A stretch of DNA of 64,000 bases from the NCBI RefSeq assembly GCF_004136555.1, contig NZ_NOIT01000017.1, positions 33,953-97,952 of the forward strand. The letters run 5' to 3'. Each line of letters starts with the position of its first letter. Positions within the stretch are counted from its first letter, which is position 1. The translations under genes and the position numbers were made by a program. The notes beneath the pieces are model-generated. The model was not told the DNA's origin, made no database searches, and saw nothing but the letters and a program-made list of their open reading frames with translations. Positions 23,284 to 31,820 of the stretch are shown one piece after another. Source of the stretch: Kocuria carniphila. GTDB lineage: Bacteria; Actinomycetota; Actinomycetes; Actinomycetales; Micrococcaceae.

Positions 23284-24741
23284 ATGGCAATTCTCGACGA
23301 CGAACGCTGGCACGGAAAGCTCTACATCAACGGCTGGCGGGATGGGTCCGGCGACTCGATTTCCGTTCAGAATCCCGCGTCGGAAGCTGTCCTGGGCTCG
23401 GTGGGTTCCGCATCTCCCGCCGACGTTTACGACGCCGCTCGGCAGGCTTCCGAGGCACAGGTCGCGTGGGCCGCGCTCAAGCCGACCGAGCGTGCGGCCG
23501 TGCTCCGCAAGGCGGGCCAGCTGTTCGAGGAGAACACCGAAGAGATCATCGACTGGGTGGTGCGCGAAACCGGCGCGATCCAGCCCAAGGCGGGGATGGA
23601 AGCAAACGTCGCGGCGCAGGAGTGCTTCGAGGCGTCTGCACTGCCCACGCACGCTAGAGGGGAGGTGTTGGCCTCAGACGATCCGCATTGGTCGTTTGCG
23701 AGGCGGGTGCCCGCTGGTGTCGTGTCGGTGATTTCGCCGTTCAACTTCCCCTTGATTCTGTCGATCCGTTCGGTCGCGCCGGCATTGGCGCTGGGGAATG
23801 CGGTGTTGTTGAAGCCCGACCCCCGCACGCCCATCACCGGTGGAGTGCTGATCGCACGGATCTTCGAAGAGGCGGGACTGCCCTCGGGCGTGCTGCAGGT
23901 GCTACCGGGAGGCGGCGACGTCGGCGCGGCGACCGTTGATGCGCCCGAGGTGAGAATCGTGTCTTTCACCGGCTCTACAGAAGCGGGCCGCCATGTGGGT
24001 GCGGCGGGTGCCAAGCATCTGAAGCGAACTCACCTGGAGCTGGGCGGCAACAACGCGATGGTGGTGCTGCCGTCTGCTGATTTGGATCTAGCGGCGGGTG
24101 TGGGATCCATGGGCTCGTTCTTCCACCAGGGGCAGGTGTGCATGACCACGGGGCGGCACATTGTTCATGAAGATGTCTACGAGTCGTACGTGTCCAAGTT
24201 GGCCGAGCGGGCTGACGCTCTGGTGGTGGGTGATCCGTCCGAGGGGCAAGTTCACCTGGGGCCGATCATTGACGAGAAGCAGCTGAAGGCCGTGGATTCC
24301 AAGGTGCAGGATTCCGTGATCGCGGGTGCGTCGATCCGTGCGGGCGCAACGCACGACGGGTTGTTCTATCGGCCCACCGTGCTGGCTGATCTGACGGTGG
24401 ACATGCCGGCGTGGAACGAGGAGATCTTCGGCCCGGTGGCTCCGGTCATCAAGGTGTCCTCCGTGGAAGAAGCGGTGAACCTGGCGAACAACTCGGAGTA
24501 CGCGTTGTCGCTGTCGATCATTGGTGATGTGGGTGAGGCGTTGAAGGTCGCGGACCGAATCACTGCGGGCAAGATCCACATCAATGAGATGACCGTAATG
24601 GACGAGGCGACCGCTCCCATGGGAGGCATGAAGGCCTCTGGGACGGGTGCTCGATTCGGCGGTGCGGCCGCGAACATCGAGGCATTTACCGAGAGCCAGT
24701 GGGTCACGATCAGCCCGGACATTCCGCAGTACCCGTTCTGA
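23284..24741 (+). CDS. Aldehyde dehydrogenase, benzaldehyde/vanillin type
   Basis: A 485-residue NAD(P)-dependent enzyme. ATG 23284 has AAGGAG 7 bases upstream; an upstream in-frame ATG has none. Motifs: S-P-F-N-F-P about 165, the Glu motif L-E-L-G-G-N-N about 260, the catalytic Cys in F-H-Q-G-Q-V-C-M-T about 294, and E-I-F-G-P-V-A-P about 395. The L-G-G-N-N and H-Q-G-Q-V-C-M signatures are those of benzaldehyde and vanillin dehydrogenases, so it probably oxidises aromatic aldehydes to benzoates. This could complement the aromatic acyl-CoA operon at 8-11.7 kb, though the two are not linked. A hairpin terminator follows. Confidence 0.88.
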   Translation: MAILDDERWHGKLYINGWRDGSGDSISVQNPASEAVLGSVGSASPADVYDAARQASEAQVAWAALKPTERAAVLRKAGQLFEENTEEIIDWVVRETGAIQPKAGMEANVAAQECFEASALPTHARGEVLASDDPHWSFARRVPAGVVSVISPFNFPLILSIRSVAPALALGNAVLLKPDPRTPITGGVLIARIFEEAGLPSGVLQVLPGGGDVGAATVDAPEVRIVSFTGSTEAGRHVGAAGAKHLKRTHLELGGNNAMVVLPSADLDLAAGVGSMGSFFHQGQVCMTTGRHIVHEDVYESYVSKLAERADALVVGDPSEGQVHLGPIIDEKQLKAVDSKVQDSVIAGASIRAGATHDGLFYRPTVLADLTVDMPAWNEEIFGPVAPVIKVSSVEEAVNLANNSEYALSLSIIGDVGEALKVADRITAGKIHINEMTVMDEATAPMGGMKASGTGARFGGAAANIEAFTESQWVTISPDIPQYPF

Positions 24742-24757
24742 GTTAATTACTCGGAAT

Positions 24758-24792
24758 AGCAAGGTGACCGTGCAACAAACGGTCACCTTGCT
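24758..24792 (+). terminator. Terminator after the benzaldehyde-dehydrogenase-type gene
   Basis: AGCAAGGTGACCGT (24758-24771) pairs perfectly with ACGGTCACCTTGCT (24779-24792) around a 7-base loop and is followed by GGTTTGT. It lies 17 bases past the stop. Confidence 0.82.
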
Positions 24793-24850
24793 GGTTTGTA
24801 GATGCGTGCGAAAACTTCGTGACTGGCCGTTATGCGTTTACATTGAAAAG

Positions 24851-24859
24851 TTATCCACA
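24851..24859 (+). other. Isolated perfect DnaA-box sequence
   Basis: TTATCCACA, the consensus DnaA box, occurs in an AT-rich stretch about 105 bases upstream of the DUF6318 lipoprotein gene. No second box, no dnaA or dnaN gene and no clustered boxes are nearby, so it is not an origin. It may bind DnaA as a regulator or titration site, or be chance. Confidence 0.45.
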
Positions 24860-24965
24860 AAAATCTTTCCGCGGTGGATAGTGTCAAACGAAATTTCGTA
24901 AGCTCGAATCGCTGCCGTAGCTTGGCAGTGGCCGCCGGGCTTCATGAGTTAGAGGGGACCATCCA

Positions 24966-25712
24966 ATGGGGGATGCGCTGAAGCGTAGGAAGCTCGCGGC
25001 GAGCCTGGCCGCGCTGGCGTTAGGGCTGACGCTGGCCGGCTGCGGCAACTCGAACGATCCCGAGCCGGGTGATACGTCTACGTCTACGTCTGCGGATGGC
25101 GGTTCGTCTCCCACGGTTAGTGAGACCGGAGATGGGTCATCGGATTCACCATCCTCGTCTCCGGATCCGTCCGCCAGTGGGGACTGGTGGCCTGAGCAGC
25201 CGGAGACAATGGCCACCGGTCAGGAGTTCCCGGATGACTTCGAGCCGGCAACCCTTGAACACCCTGCACGCAATGTTCCAAAGCCGGTGATGCCCGAAGA
25301 GGCCAAGCAGGAGACTGAGGCGGGGGCGCAGGCGTTTTTGGACTACCGTGCTGATGCTCAGTGGTATCTTATGCAAACTGGCGATGCCTCTTTAGTTCGA
25401 GAAGTAACTAGCAAATCCTGCGAAGCTTGTGAACGACAATTCACTCAAACTGCAGATGTCTACTCGTCAGGGCATTGGGCCGCTGGGGGATTGGAGACGT
25501 ATCAAATTATCCCAGACTCACTCTCGATGAGTGAAAATGGAATCTATACTGTTCCCGTGGGTGTTAACAATCGCGGTGCAAAAATCATTGAAAACAAAGA
25601 AGTCGCTATCGAACAGGAGCCAATTAAATCAACGGATGACTTGGATGCGAGCCTGGCATTTGAGGGCGGGAGTTGGGTTTACATAACCGCCTCTCCTAGA
25701 GGCTCCTTATGA
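24966..25712 (+). CDS. DUF6318 family lipoprotein
   Basis: A 248-residue lipoprotein: basic start R-R-K, hydrophobic core, lipobox L-A-G-C (Cys about 27), then a Ser/Thr/Asp/Pro linker to about 80. The conserved domain begins near V-P-K-P-V-M-P-E-E-A-K, with the helix A-F-L-D-Y-R-A-D-A-Q-W-Y-L-M-Q-T-G-D and a C-x-x-C pair in S-C-E-A-C, as in DUF6318 proteins of Micrococcales. Function unknown. The 3' half (from about 25370) is distinctly AT-richer than the 5' half. The stop overlaps the start of the PKD-like gene by 4 bases, so the two are coupled. AGAGGGG precedes the ATG. Confidence 0.82.
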   Translation: MGDALKRRKLAASLAALALGLTLAGCGNSNDPEPGDTSTSTSADGGSSPTVSETGDGSSDSPSSSPDPSASGDWWPEQPETMATGQEFPDDFEPATLEHPARNVPKPVMPEEAKQETEAGAQAFLDYRADAQWYLMQTGDASLVREVTSKSCEACERQFTQTADVYSSGHWAAGGLETYQIIPDSLSMSENGIYTVPVGVNNRGAKIIENKEVAIEQEPIKSTDDLDASLAFEGGSWVYITASPRGSL

Positions 25713-26818
25713 CTAGTTTGAGGGTGCGCCAGGGGACATTCGCATTATTTTGCATATTTTCTTTAATTATTCTTATATTTCCATTTGCTAAGTTATCACC
25801 GGCGTTTGCTGCTGAATCGGATTGGTCGGGATACGGGGGTTATGAAGAATCTGGTTCACTTGATAGCTCGGCTACCGCTTCAAAAGATGTGATTTCAGTT
25901 TCGGTAAAGACGGGATCACGAGGCGGGATCTCCGTTTCGGTGGGCCAGCCTTCAACTGATGGTGGTGGCAGCGGCGCATCTGGTTCAGCCTGGGATCCAG
26001 ATGAGGATCCCGAGTATCAGCGGGCTCTACGCAATGAATTAATGAGCGACGATGACTCGATCTTCTTTGACCCCACCAAGATGGACACAGCGCTGAATCG
26101 AACCACATATAGCCTGCAGGATCCTTGCAATGGTGAAGATGGCGACGCCTTTGACGACTGCCGCCAGGAACAAGAGTGCACGGTCGATGGTGGCGGCGAA
26201 GGCGTCAATATGGACGTCGTCGTTGGTGGGGCGGGAGAAGAGGGCCGTGCGTCACGCGGAACTCAAATGTGCGTGGCTAATGCTGAAGCCGCCGAAGCTG
26301 ATGATGAAGGTGTCATTCCGCTTCCCGTATTCACGCTGCAGGATTTCCAGCGCCTGAACGTTTCTCCCGCTGTCTCGACTGTTGAGCCCGCGCCGGACAC
26401 ACTCAAGAACATGAACACCAATGTGTTTGCCGTTGCAGATGCCCAGATGTTCGAAACTGAATTGGGTGGCTTCCCCGTGGCGGTGAGGGCGTATCCGGTT
26501 CAGTACTCCTGGAACTACGGTGACGGGGCAGCTCTCGGCCCCACGCCTTTGACAGGTGCACCATTGGCCGAAGGCGATTGGGATATCCCCACGGACACCT
26601 CACACGTCTATTCGGAAACCGGTGACTACAGCGTCACGCTGACTACTTTCTTCTATGGAGAGTACAACGTGGCGGGTACCGGCTGGCAGCCGGTCGCTGG
26701 GTTCAACGAAGTCGCATCCGCGCCAGTCCCGATCAGCGTGTGGAAGGCAACCGTCCGCAATGTCGCTGATGACTGCAACGAGAATCCCCGCAGCTTCGGT
26801 TGCCCCGGTACGAACTAA
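25709..26818 (+). CDS. Secreted protein with PKD-like domain
   Basis: A 369-residue secreted protein. A long signal peptide (about 1-34) ends in F-A-A; then an acidic Ser/Gly-rich region. A Cys-containing segment (D-P-C-N-G-E-D and E-C-T-V-D-G-G) lies at about 138-160. The C-terminal part holds a PKD/Ig-like motif Y-S-W-N-Y-G-D-G-A, later H-V-Y-S-E-T-G-D-Y-S-V-T-L-T. The last residues include two Cys (D-D-C-N-E and G-C-P). PKD domains mediate extracellular protein-protein or glycan contact. Base composition is low in GC at the 5' end (below 30% in 25741-25800), unlike the neighbours. It is coupled to the DUF6318 lipoprotein. Confidence 0.78.
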   Translation: MTSLRVRQGTFALFCIFSLIILIFPFAKLSPAFAAESDWSGYGGYEESGSLDSSATASKDVISVSVKTGSRGGISVSVGQPSTDGGGSGASGSAWDPDEDPEYQRALRNELMSDDDSIFFDPTKMDTALNRTTYSLQDPCNGEDGDAFDDCRQEQECTVDGGGEGVNMDVVVGGAGEEGRASRGTQMCVANAEAAEADDEGVIPLPVFTLQDFQRLNVSPAVSTVEPAPDTLKNMNTNVFAVADAQMFETELGGFPVAVRAYPVQYSWNYGDGAALGPTPLTGAPLAEGDWDIPTDTSHVYSETGDYSVTLTTFFYGEYNVAGTGWQPVAGFNEVASAPVPISVWKATVRNVADDCNENPRSFGCPGTN

Positions 26819-26900
26819 CTCCCATATTTTTGGCGGTACTGAGCTGACGCTGACATCACTCCGGAAACTTGAGGGCGCATCGCGCTCGTACAGTGGGGAG

Positions 26901-27422
26901 ATGCGACTGCGCCGGACAATTCCTCACGACCTCGACATACTTCTTGGATGGGTGCGTACCCCTCAGGAGATGGTGATGTGGTCCGGCCCCACTTTCACTT
27001 GGCCACTCAACATCGCTCAACTGGAAAAGAGCCTGACTAGCGAACGCCGTACCTGGTGGACCGGAATCGATTTGGAGACAGGTCGGGCCTTTGGGCTTGC
27101 ATCGTTACTTGTAGATCACGACTCTCAATCAATGCGCCTCGGCTACATCATTACTGATCCAGCTGTTCGTGGGCAGGGCCGTGGCCGTGCGTTGGTCGAA
27201 GCGGCAGTCGCTCGAGGATTTGAGAAGACGGACTTCCCATTGATCACGCTGGGTGTCTATGCACACAACCATCGTGCTCTCGGGCTATACGAGAGTCTGG
27301 AATTCAAGCCCACCGGCGCCAGCATTGAGACGGTTGTTGGCGATGAAACGTGGCAAGCCATGGAAATGGCACTCTCGCGCGACGTGTGGCTGCGGAATGA
27401 CCACACGAGTTCATTTCACTGA
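26901..27422 (+). CDS. GNAT family N-acetyltransferase
   Basis: A 173-residue acetyltransferase. The acetyl-CoA pyrophosphate-binding motif is R-G-Q-G-R-G-R-A-L-V about residue 96, preceded by the strand M-R-L-G-Y-I-I-T-D-P; motif B is N-H-R-A-L-G-L-Y-E-S-L-E-F near 130. The overall form resembles RimJ/RimL-type enzymes that modify small molecules or protein N-termini. ATG 26901 gives the correct domain length; GGGGAG directly abuts it, so initiation may be leaderless with TACAGT (26889-26894) as a -10 box. It lies 82 bases after the PKD-like gene. Confidence 0.82.
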   Translation: MRLRRTIPHDLDILLGWVRTPQEMVMWSGPTFTWPLNIAQLEKSLTSERRTWWTGIDLETGRAFGLASLLVDHDSQSMRLGYIITDPAVRGQGRGRALVEAAVARGFEKTDFPLITLGVYAHNHRALGLYESLEFKPTGASIETVVGDETWQAMEMALSRDVWLRNDHTSSFH

Positions 27423-27429
27423 AGTTTTA

Positions 27430-27535
27430 AGTGAGGAAACTGCAGCACCGAAGTCTCCGGTGAGGGAAGTGCGTCGAGTTTGGTTGAATTCAGCACTTAC
27501 ATCACATGAGACCGCGAAGCTGCAGTTTCCTCACT
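27430..27535. repeat. Long inverted repeat between convergent GNAT and tctA genes
   Basis: AGTGAGGAAACTGCAGC (27430-27446) and its perfect reverse complement (27519-27535) are 17-base arms separated by 72 bases. The outer flanks CTGAAG...TGAGG and CCTCACTTCAG extend the match if a 7-base insertion is allowed. The internal part holds smaller hairpins (ACCG...CGGT; AGTGC...GCACT). It may be a bidirectional terminator or the remains of a small inverted-repeat element. No other feature is seen in 27423-27592. Confidence 0.75.
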
Positions 27536-27592
27536 TCAGGTTGAGGTGTGGTGCGTCTACCTCACATGGCATCGCACGGTGGCAGAACCCGT

Positions 27593-29098
27593 CTACGTAT
27601 CCCGCCTGGTCCGGCTCGTGATCTTGCTCCGCAGGGTCAGCAGCAGCACGACTGCCAGCAGACCGTACAGCGTGAGCACGATCGGGCCCTGCACGAGTAC
27701 GGAGGCGTCACCGTTGGCGCTGATGAGCGCATCGCGCAAGCTGGTTTCAGCCAACGGGCCGAGCACCATGCCAATGATGAGCGGCGCCAGCGGGTAGTCG
27801 TGCATGCGCATCAGGAAGCCCACGATGCCCACGCCCAGCAGCAGGAGCAGATCGAACGTCGAGCCGGACGTCGCATAGATGCCCAGGCCACAGAACACCG
27901 TGATGCCCGCGTACAGGTAGTGGCGCGGGATCAGCAGGAGCTTGGCCCACACCATGGCGAACGGCAGGTTGATGATCAGCAGCACGATCATCGCGATGAA
28001 GAAGCTCGCCAGCAGCGCCCACACCAGATCGGGTGCGCGCTCGAACAGCAGCGGGCCCGGCTGCAGGCCGTACTGACGGAACGCCGCGAGCATGATGGCC
28101 GCGGTCGCGGAGATCGGCAGGCCCAGCGCCAGTAGTGCGCCCATGGCCATACCGGTCGTTGAGTTACCGGCGGCCTCGGGTGCGGCCAGGCCGCGGATGG
28201 CGCCCTTGCCGAATTGTGGGTCGTGACGACGTCGATCCAGCTTGCGTTCCGCGCCATACGCCAAGAACGTGGGGATCTCGGAACCGCCAGCGGGGATCAC
28301 ACCGAAGGGAAGGCCAATGGCCGTGCCACGGGCCCACGCAGGCGCGGCTTCGCGAAGCTCCTTCTTGCTCAACCACGGGCGACCCTTCGAACGGATCATC
28401 TGGCCTTCACGCTGGAAGCGGGCAATCGTGGCGAAGTAAATGACCTCGCCCAGAGCCAGCACCGCCACGGTCACGGTGACCAGAGAGATACCGTCGAAGA
28501 GGAACGGAGAATCCATGGTGAAACGGGGGATGCCCGTGACGCCGTCGATACCCACCACGGCAATACCCAGGCCAAACGCCAGTGACAACAAGCCCTTGAC
28601 TGCAGAGTCCGTCACCACGGATGACGTGGCCATGAACGCGAACAGTGCCAGTGCGAAGAACTCCGCCGGCCCGAATTGCGTGGAGAACTCCGCGAGGAAC
28701 GGCGCCAGGAACACCACCACTCCGGAGGCAATGAAACCACCCACGAACGCACCAATGGCCGCGGTGGCCAGTGCCTGTGGGGCGCGCCCGTTCAGGGCCA
28801 TCTTGTGACCCTCGAACGTTGAGGCAATGGCAGACGCCTGCCCCGGTGTGTTCATCAGGATGCCCATGGTTGAGTCGCCGAACAGGCCACCGAAGTACAC
28901 GCCGGAGAACATGATGAACGCCGCGGTGGGCTCCAGGGCGAAGGTCACGGGCAAGAGCAGAGCCACGGCCATGGAAGAACCCAGGCCGGGCATGACGCCC
29001 ACTGCGGTACCCAGGAAACAGCCCAGCACCACCCAGAACAGGTTCTGCCAGGTGAGGGCTCCAGCGAAGCCCTCCATCAGTAAGGACAGAGTCTCCAT
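27593..29098 (-). CDS. tctA: Tripartite tricarboxylate transporter large permease TctA
   Basis: A 501-residue, about 12-helix membrane protein. The N-terminal V-L-G-C-F-L-G-T-A-V-G-V-M-P-G-L-G and the later F-G-V-I-P-A-G-G-S-E-I-P are the paired Gly/Pro-rich motifs of TctA permeases. The family imports tricarboxylates or related acids with a periplasmic binding protein and a small subunit, driven by an ion gradient. It is the last gene of a tctC-tctB-tctA operon; its ATG follows directly after the tctB stop. Confidence 0.93.
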   Translation of the reverse strand: METLSLLMEGFAGALTWQNLFWVVLGCFLGTAVGVMPGLGSSMAVALLLPVTFALEPTAAFIMFSGVYFGGLFGDSTMGILMNTPGQASAIASTFEGHKMALNGRAPQALATAAIGAFVGGFIASGVVVFLAPFLAEFSTQFGPAEFFALALFAFMATSSVVTDSAVKGLLSLAFGLGIAVVGIDGVTGIPRFTMDSPFLFDGISLVTVTVAVLALGEVIYFATIARFQREGQMIRSKGRPWLSKKELREAAPAWARGTAIGLPFGVIPAGGSEIPTFLAYGAERKLDRRRHDPQFGKGAIRGLAAPEAAGNSTTGMAMGALLALGLPISATAAIMLAAFRQYGLQPGPLLFERAPDLVWALLASFFIAMIVLLIINLPFAMVWAKLLLIPRHYLYAGITVFCGLGIYATSGSTFDLLLLLGVGIVGFLMRMHDYPLAPLIIGMVLGPLAETSLRDALISANGDASVLVQGPIVLTLYGLLAVVLLLTLRSKITSRTRRDT

Positions 29099-29665
29099 TT
29101 AGAAGCCACCCCCAAGAAGTCCCGAGGGCAGTGAGAGCCCCAGTGCCATGTCGAACGCGATGTAAGCAATGGAGCTCACCGTCAGTCCGACGATCAATGA
29201 GAACAGGGGTCGTTTCGACCCGAATCCACGCGCCACGCACCAGAACAACAGTGCCGCGCCAAGGATCCACCCCAGGAATTCCAGGAGCAGGGCGAAGGCC
29301 AAGAACCCGCCGATCACCCAGACGAGCGAACGCCACGAGAAGGTGGCGGGAGCGGCGTCGTCGGTGGTGCCCAGCGAACCGCTGGACCAGTGGCGGAAAA
29401 TGTTGATGACTTCCACGACCACCAGGACGTAAATGACGCCGGTGATGATGGCGGGGAAGAAGCGCGGGCCCGGGAAGTCCACGGAATCCGGGACCTCCAT
29501 CATCAGCATGCCCACCAGGAGATAGGTGGCGAACGCGGCGAGCACCAGCGGCATGGTGAGTGCTTGAAGCAGGGAGCCTGCCGAGCGTGAACTCCGGTCG
29601 ACGGGACGCTCGGAATCTGCCCGGGGTGCGGGTGCCGAGGATTCGGAAACCGATGCGTGGCTCAT
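29099..29665 (-). CDS. tctB: Tripartite tricarboxylate transporter small subunit TctB
   Basis: A 188-residue membrane protein with about four helices (roughly 32-52, 65-85, 112-132, 145-180). The conserved P-G-P-R-F-F-P-A-I-I after helix 1 is the TctB signature. The start is ATG 29665, which overlaps the tctC stop (ATGA). A 30-residue hydrophilic Ser/Ala/Arg-rich N-terminus precedes helix 1. It forms the membrane complex with TctA. Confidence 0.88.
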   Translation of the reverse strand: MSHASVSESSAPAPRADSERPVDRSSRSAGSLLQALTMPLVLAAFATYLLVGMLMMEVPDSVDFPGPRFFPAIITGVIYVLVVVEVINIFRHWSSGSLGTTDDAAPATFSWRSLVWVIGGFLAFALLLEFLGWILGAALLFWCVARGFGSKRPLFSLIVGLTVSSIAYIAFDMALGLSLPSGLLGGGF

Positions 29666-30663
29666 ACTCCCAACTCCTTGTACAGCGCAGTGATTCGCTC
29701 GGTCTCGTCCTTGATGAACTGCGTGAGCTCGTCGCCGGTGATCACGTTCTCGTTCCAGTTGTAGCGCTCGATGGCTTCGCGCCATTCGGGAGTTTCGATC
29801 GTCTCCAGCACGATGTTCTCCAGCTCTTGTTTCTCGTCATCGGTGATGCCGCCGGGGGCCATCAGGATGCGCCAGTTGGCCAGAGTCACGTCATAGCCCT
29901 GCTCCACGGTGGTCGGGATGTCGCTGCCCTCCAGGGGTTCCTCGGCCACGAGCGCGAGCGCGCGGAGTCGGCCGGACTCGATCTGGTCGATGGAGTCCGG
30001 GTATCCGCTGGCTGCCGCGGCAACGGTGCCGTTGAGCAGTGCTTGCGTGGACTCGCCGCCGCCGTCCGAGGACACGTAGATCATGTCCGCCGGTTTGATG
30101 CCGCCCGCAATGGCCATTTCGGTGACCACCAGTTGGTCGAACGAGCCACCACCGGTCCACGGGACATCGCCCGGATTCTGCGCCCAGGCCTTCATGAGGT
30201 CGTCCAGGGTCTTGTACGGGGAGTCGGCTGGGACCACGATCACGTCGTACTCCTCGACCGTCACGGCCAGGGGGTTGACGTCCTCGTACTTGGTGGCGGA
30301 ATCGTACTGAATGGTCGCGGCGAGCTGACCGGTGCCACCGACCATCAGGTTGTTCGCATCGCCGTCCAGAACGGACAGGTTGCCCAGCGCGATAGTTCCG
30401 CCGGCGCCCGGCATGTTGACCACCTGGGTGTTGTTGATGATGCTGTTCGCTCGCTGCGCCTGCTGCATTTCGCGAGCCACGGTGTCCCAACCGCCGCCGG
30501 CCGCCGCCGGGGCGATGATGGTCATGCTCGAGCGGAGGTTGTTGCCGCCGGAGGCTGAGGAAATGGATCCGGTCACGGCGGTCCCAATGGCGCCAGCCGC
30601 GATCAGTCCTCCGATCCCGTACGTGATGAACTGCCGACGATTCGGCGGAGGCTTCTCGACCAA
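29662..30663 (-). CDS. tctC: Tripartite tricarboxylate transporter substrate-binding protein (Bug/TctC)
   Basis: A 333-residue extracytoplasmic receptor. The twin-arginine signal N-R-R-Q-F-I-T-Y-G-I-G-G precedes a hydrophobic stretch, so export is probably by Tat. The mature part has the Bug-family motifs I-I-A-P-A-A-A-G-G-G-W-D, N-M-P-G-A-G-G-T and V-P-W-T-G-G-G-S. The preferred start is TTG 30663 because AGGAG lies 6 bases upstream and gives a compact signal; ATG 30696 is the alternative. The substrate (citrate or another carboxylate) cannot be deduced. It is the first gene of the operon. Confidence 0.88.
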   Translation of the reverse strand: MVEKPPPNRRQFITYGIGGLIAAGAIGTAVTGSISSASGGNNLRSSMTIIAPAAAGGGWDTVAREMQQAQRANSIINNTQVVNMPGAGGTIALGNLSVLDGDANNLMVGGTGQLAATIQYDSATKYEDVNPLAVTVEEYDVIVVPADSPYKTLDDLMKAWAQNPGDVPWTGGGSFDQLVVTEMAIAGGIKPADMIYVSSDGGGESTQALLNGTVAAAASGYPDSIDQIESGRLRALALVAEEPLEGSDIPTTVEQGYDVTLANWRILMAPGGITDDEKQELENIVLETIETPEWREAIERYNWNENVITGDELTQFIKDETERITALYKELGV

Positions 30664-30859
30664 ACTGGTCTCCTGAATCAAGTGCACTGATGGCATGCGG
30701 ACCGGCCACCTGAGAGCGGCCTGGGATTGTGACCTAGAATACACATAAGCTCATCTGGGAAAGTAGTAATTCTCAGGTGTGGCGCACGATTTTGGTAACA
30801 CGACGCCATGACGCCGAGCGCACCGTTCAGGTCCTTAAATCGAGGAGTAGTTTCCAGTA

Positions 30860-31210
30860 ATGACCATCATCCTTGCCAGCGCAGACACCCCCGCCGGGCA
30901 CGCCGCCCGCGACTTCGCAATCGACGAAGCCCGACGCCGCGACGCAGACCTCATCGTGTTTCCCGTGGACGGTTCCACCCCGGACATCTCCGGCTACGGC
31001 TACGATCGCGTAACCCTGGAAAACGCCGACGGTCGCAGCAAGGACGCCGTGGGAGATCTCATCGACGCCACCAATCGCCCGGAAGTTGAAGCCGTGGTCG
31101 TGGGTGTGAAGCGCCGCAGTCCCGCGGGTAAGATCTTCCTGGGCTCGTCCGCCCAGCAGATCATCCTGGAGGCCGCTGTACCGGTGATCTCCGTCAAACC
31201 CGCCACCTGA
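30860..31210 (+). CDS. Short universal stress protein (UspA family)
   Basis: A 116-residue single-domain UspA-like protein, shorter than the usual 140-150. It starts T-I-I-L-A-S-A-D-T-P-A-G-H-A-A and ends with the family segment V-V-V-G-V-K-R-R-S-P-A-G-K-I-F-L-G-S-S, then E-A-A-V-P-V-I-S-V, corresponding to the ATP-binding loop and last strand. GAGGAG precedes the ATG by about 10 bases. It is divergent from tctC; the two-domain USPs at 33350 and 34393 are paralogues. Confidence 0.85.
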   Translation: MTIILASADTPAGHAARDFAIDEARRRDADLIVFPVDGSTPDISGYGYDRVTLENADGRSKDAVGDLIDATNRPEVEAVVVGVKRRSPAGKIFLGSSAQQIILEAAVPVISVKPAT

Positions 31211-31223
31211 TCGGAGTAGGTCA

Positions 31224-31760
31224 TTGCCACGCAGGATTCACGTGGGCGGTTCGCAGCGGGCCGTGTGGGGTGACCTGGGTCTGGAGTGCGAATCACCTGA
31301 ACCTCCGCGCGTTGAAGTTGATGACGCGGTGTTGGCTCCTTATGCCTTTCTGCGGGAGCTCCACTACAAGGTTGCCGACGGCCCCAACACCGTTTCGATC
31401 GACTTCTCGGGTGGTGAGCCACGCACCGAAGAAGGGCACATCCCCGAAGGGCTCAGGGTCAACTGGGCGGGCTTCTTGATGGAGCTCGGGATGGGGAGAA
31501 CCTTTTGGGAGGATCTGCACCCAACCCTCGTCGTCCAATGGATTCGTCTGGAGGGCCGGTACGCGATCTTCCAGCTCGTCGAGGGTGACGAATCCCGGGT
31601 CTACCGCTGTGACCTCGCCCTAGACCTTTCGCAGGAGGATGAGGGAATTCTTGAGGATCTCCAACAGGCGAGGACATATTGGTGGTACGACTTTTTCCCC
31701 GGCGGATCAATCAGCGGTATCCGTACAGCGTTCCCGAACGAGGACCCCCTACGATCATGA
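31224..31760 (+). CDS. Conserved-looking protein of unknown function
   Basis: A 178-residue soluble, acidic, Trp-rich protein (W-G-D-L-G, V-N-W-A-G-F, V-V-Q-W-I-R-L-E, T-Y-W-W-Y-D-F-F). The start appears to be TTG 31224 with GGAG 9 bases upstream, 14 bases after the universal stress protein stop, so it is probably cotranscribed. No family recognised, no signal peptide and no membrane helix. The frame shows strong third-position GC, which supports coding. Confidence 0.65.
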   Translation: MPRRIHVGGSQRAVWGDLGLECESPEPPRVEVDDAVLAPYAFLRELHYKVADGPNTVSIDFSGGEPRTEEGHIPEGLRVNWAGFLMELGMGRTFWEDLHPTLVVQWIRLEGRYAIFQLVEGDESRVYRCDLALDLSQEDEGILEDLQQARTYWWYDFFPGGSISGIRTAFPNEDPLRS

Positions 31761-31820
31761 GCTGACCATCTACACCCCGTAGGCAACCCCCGGGCTCCCT
31801 ACCCTGGCTACCCTGGACTG

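Noticed and set aside
24851..24859. Chromosomal origin of replication
   Set aside because: Only a single DnaA box is seen, with no dnaA, dnaN, gyrB or rpmH genes and no box cluster.
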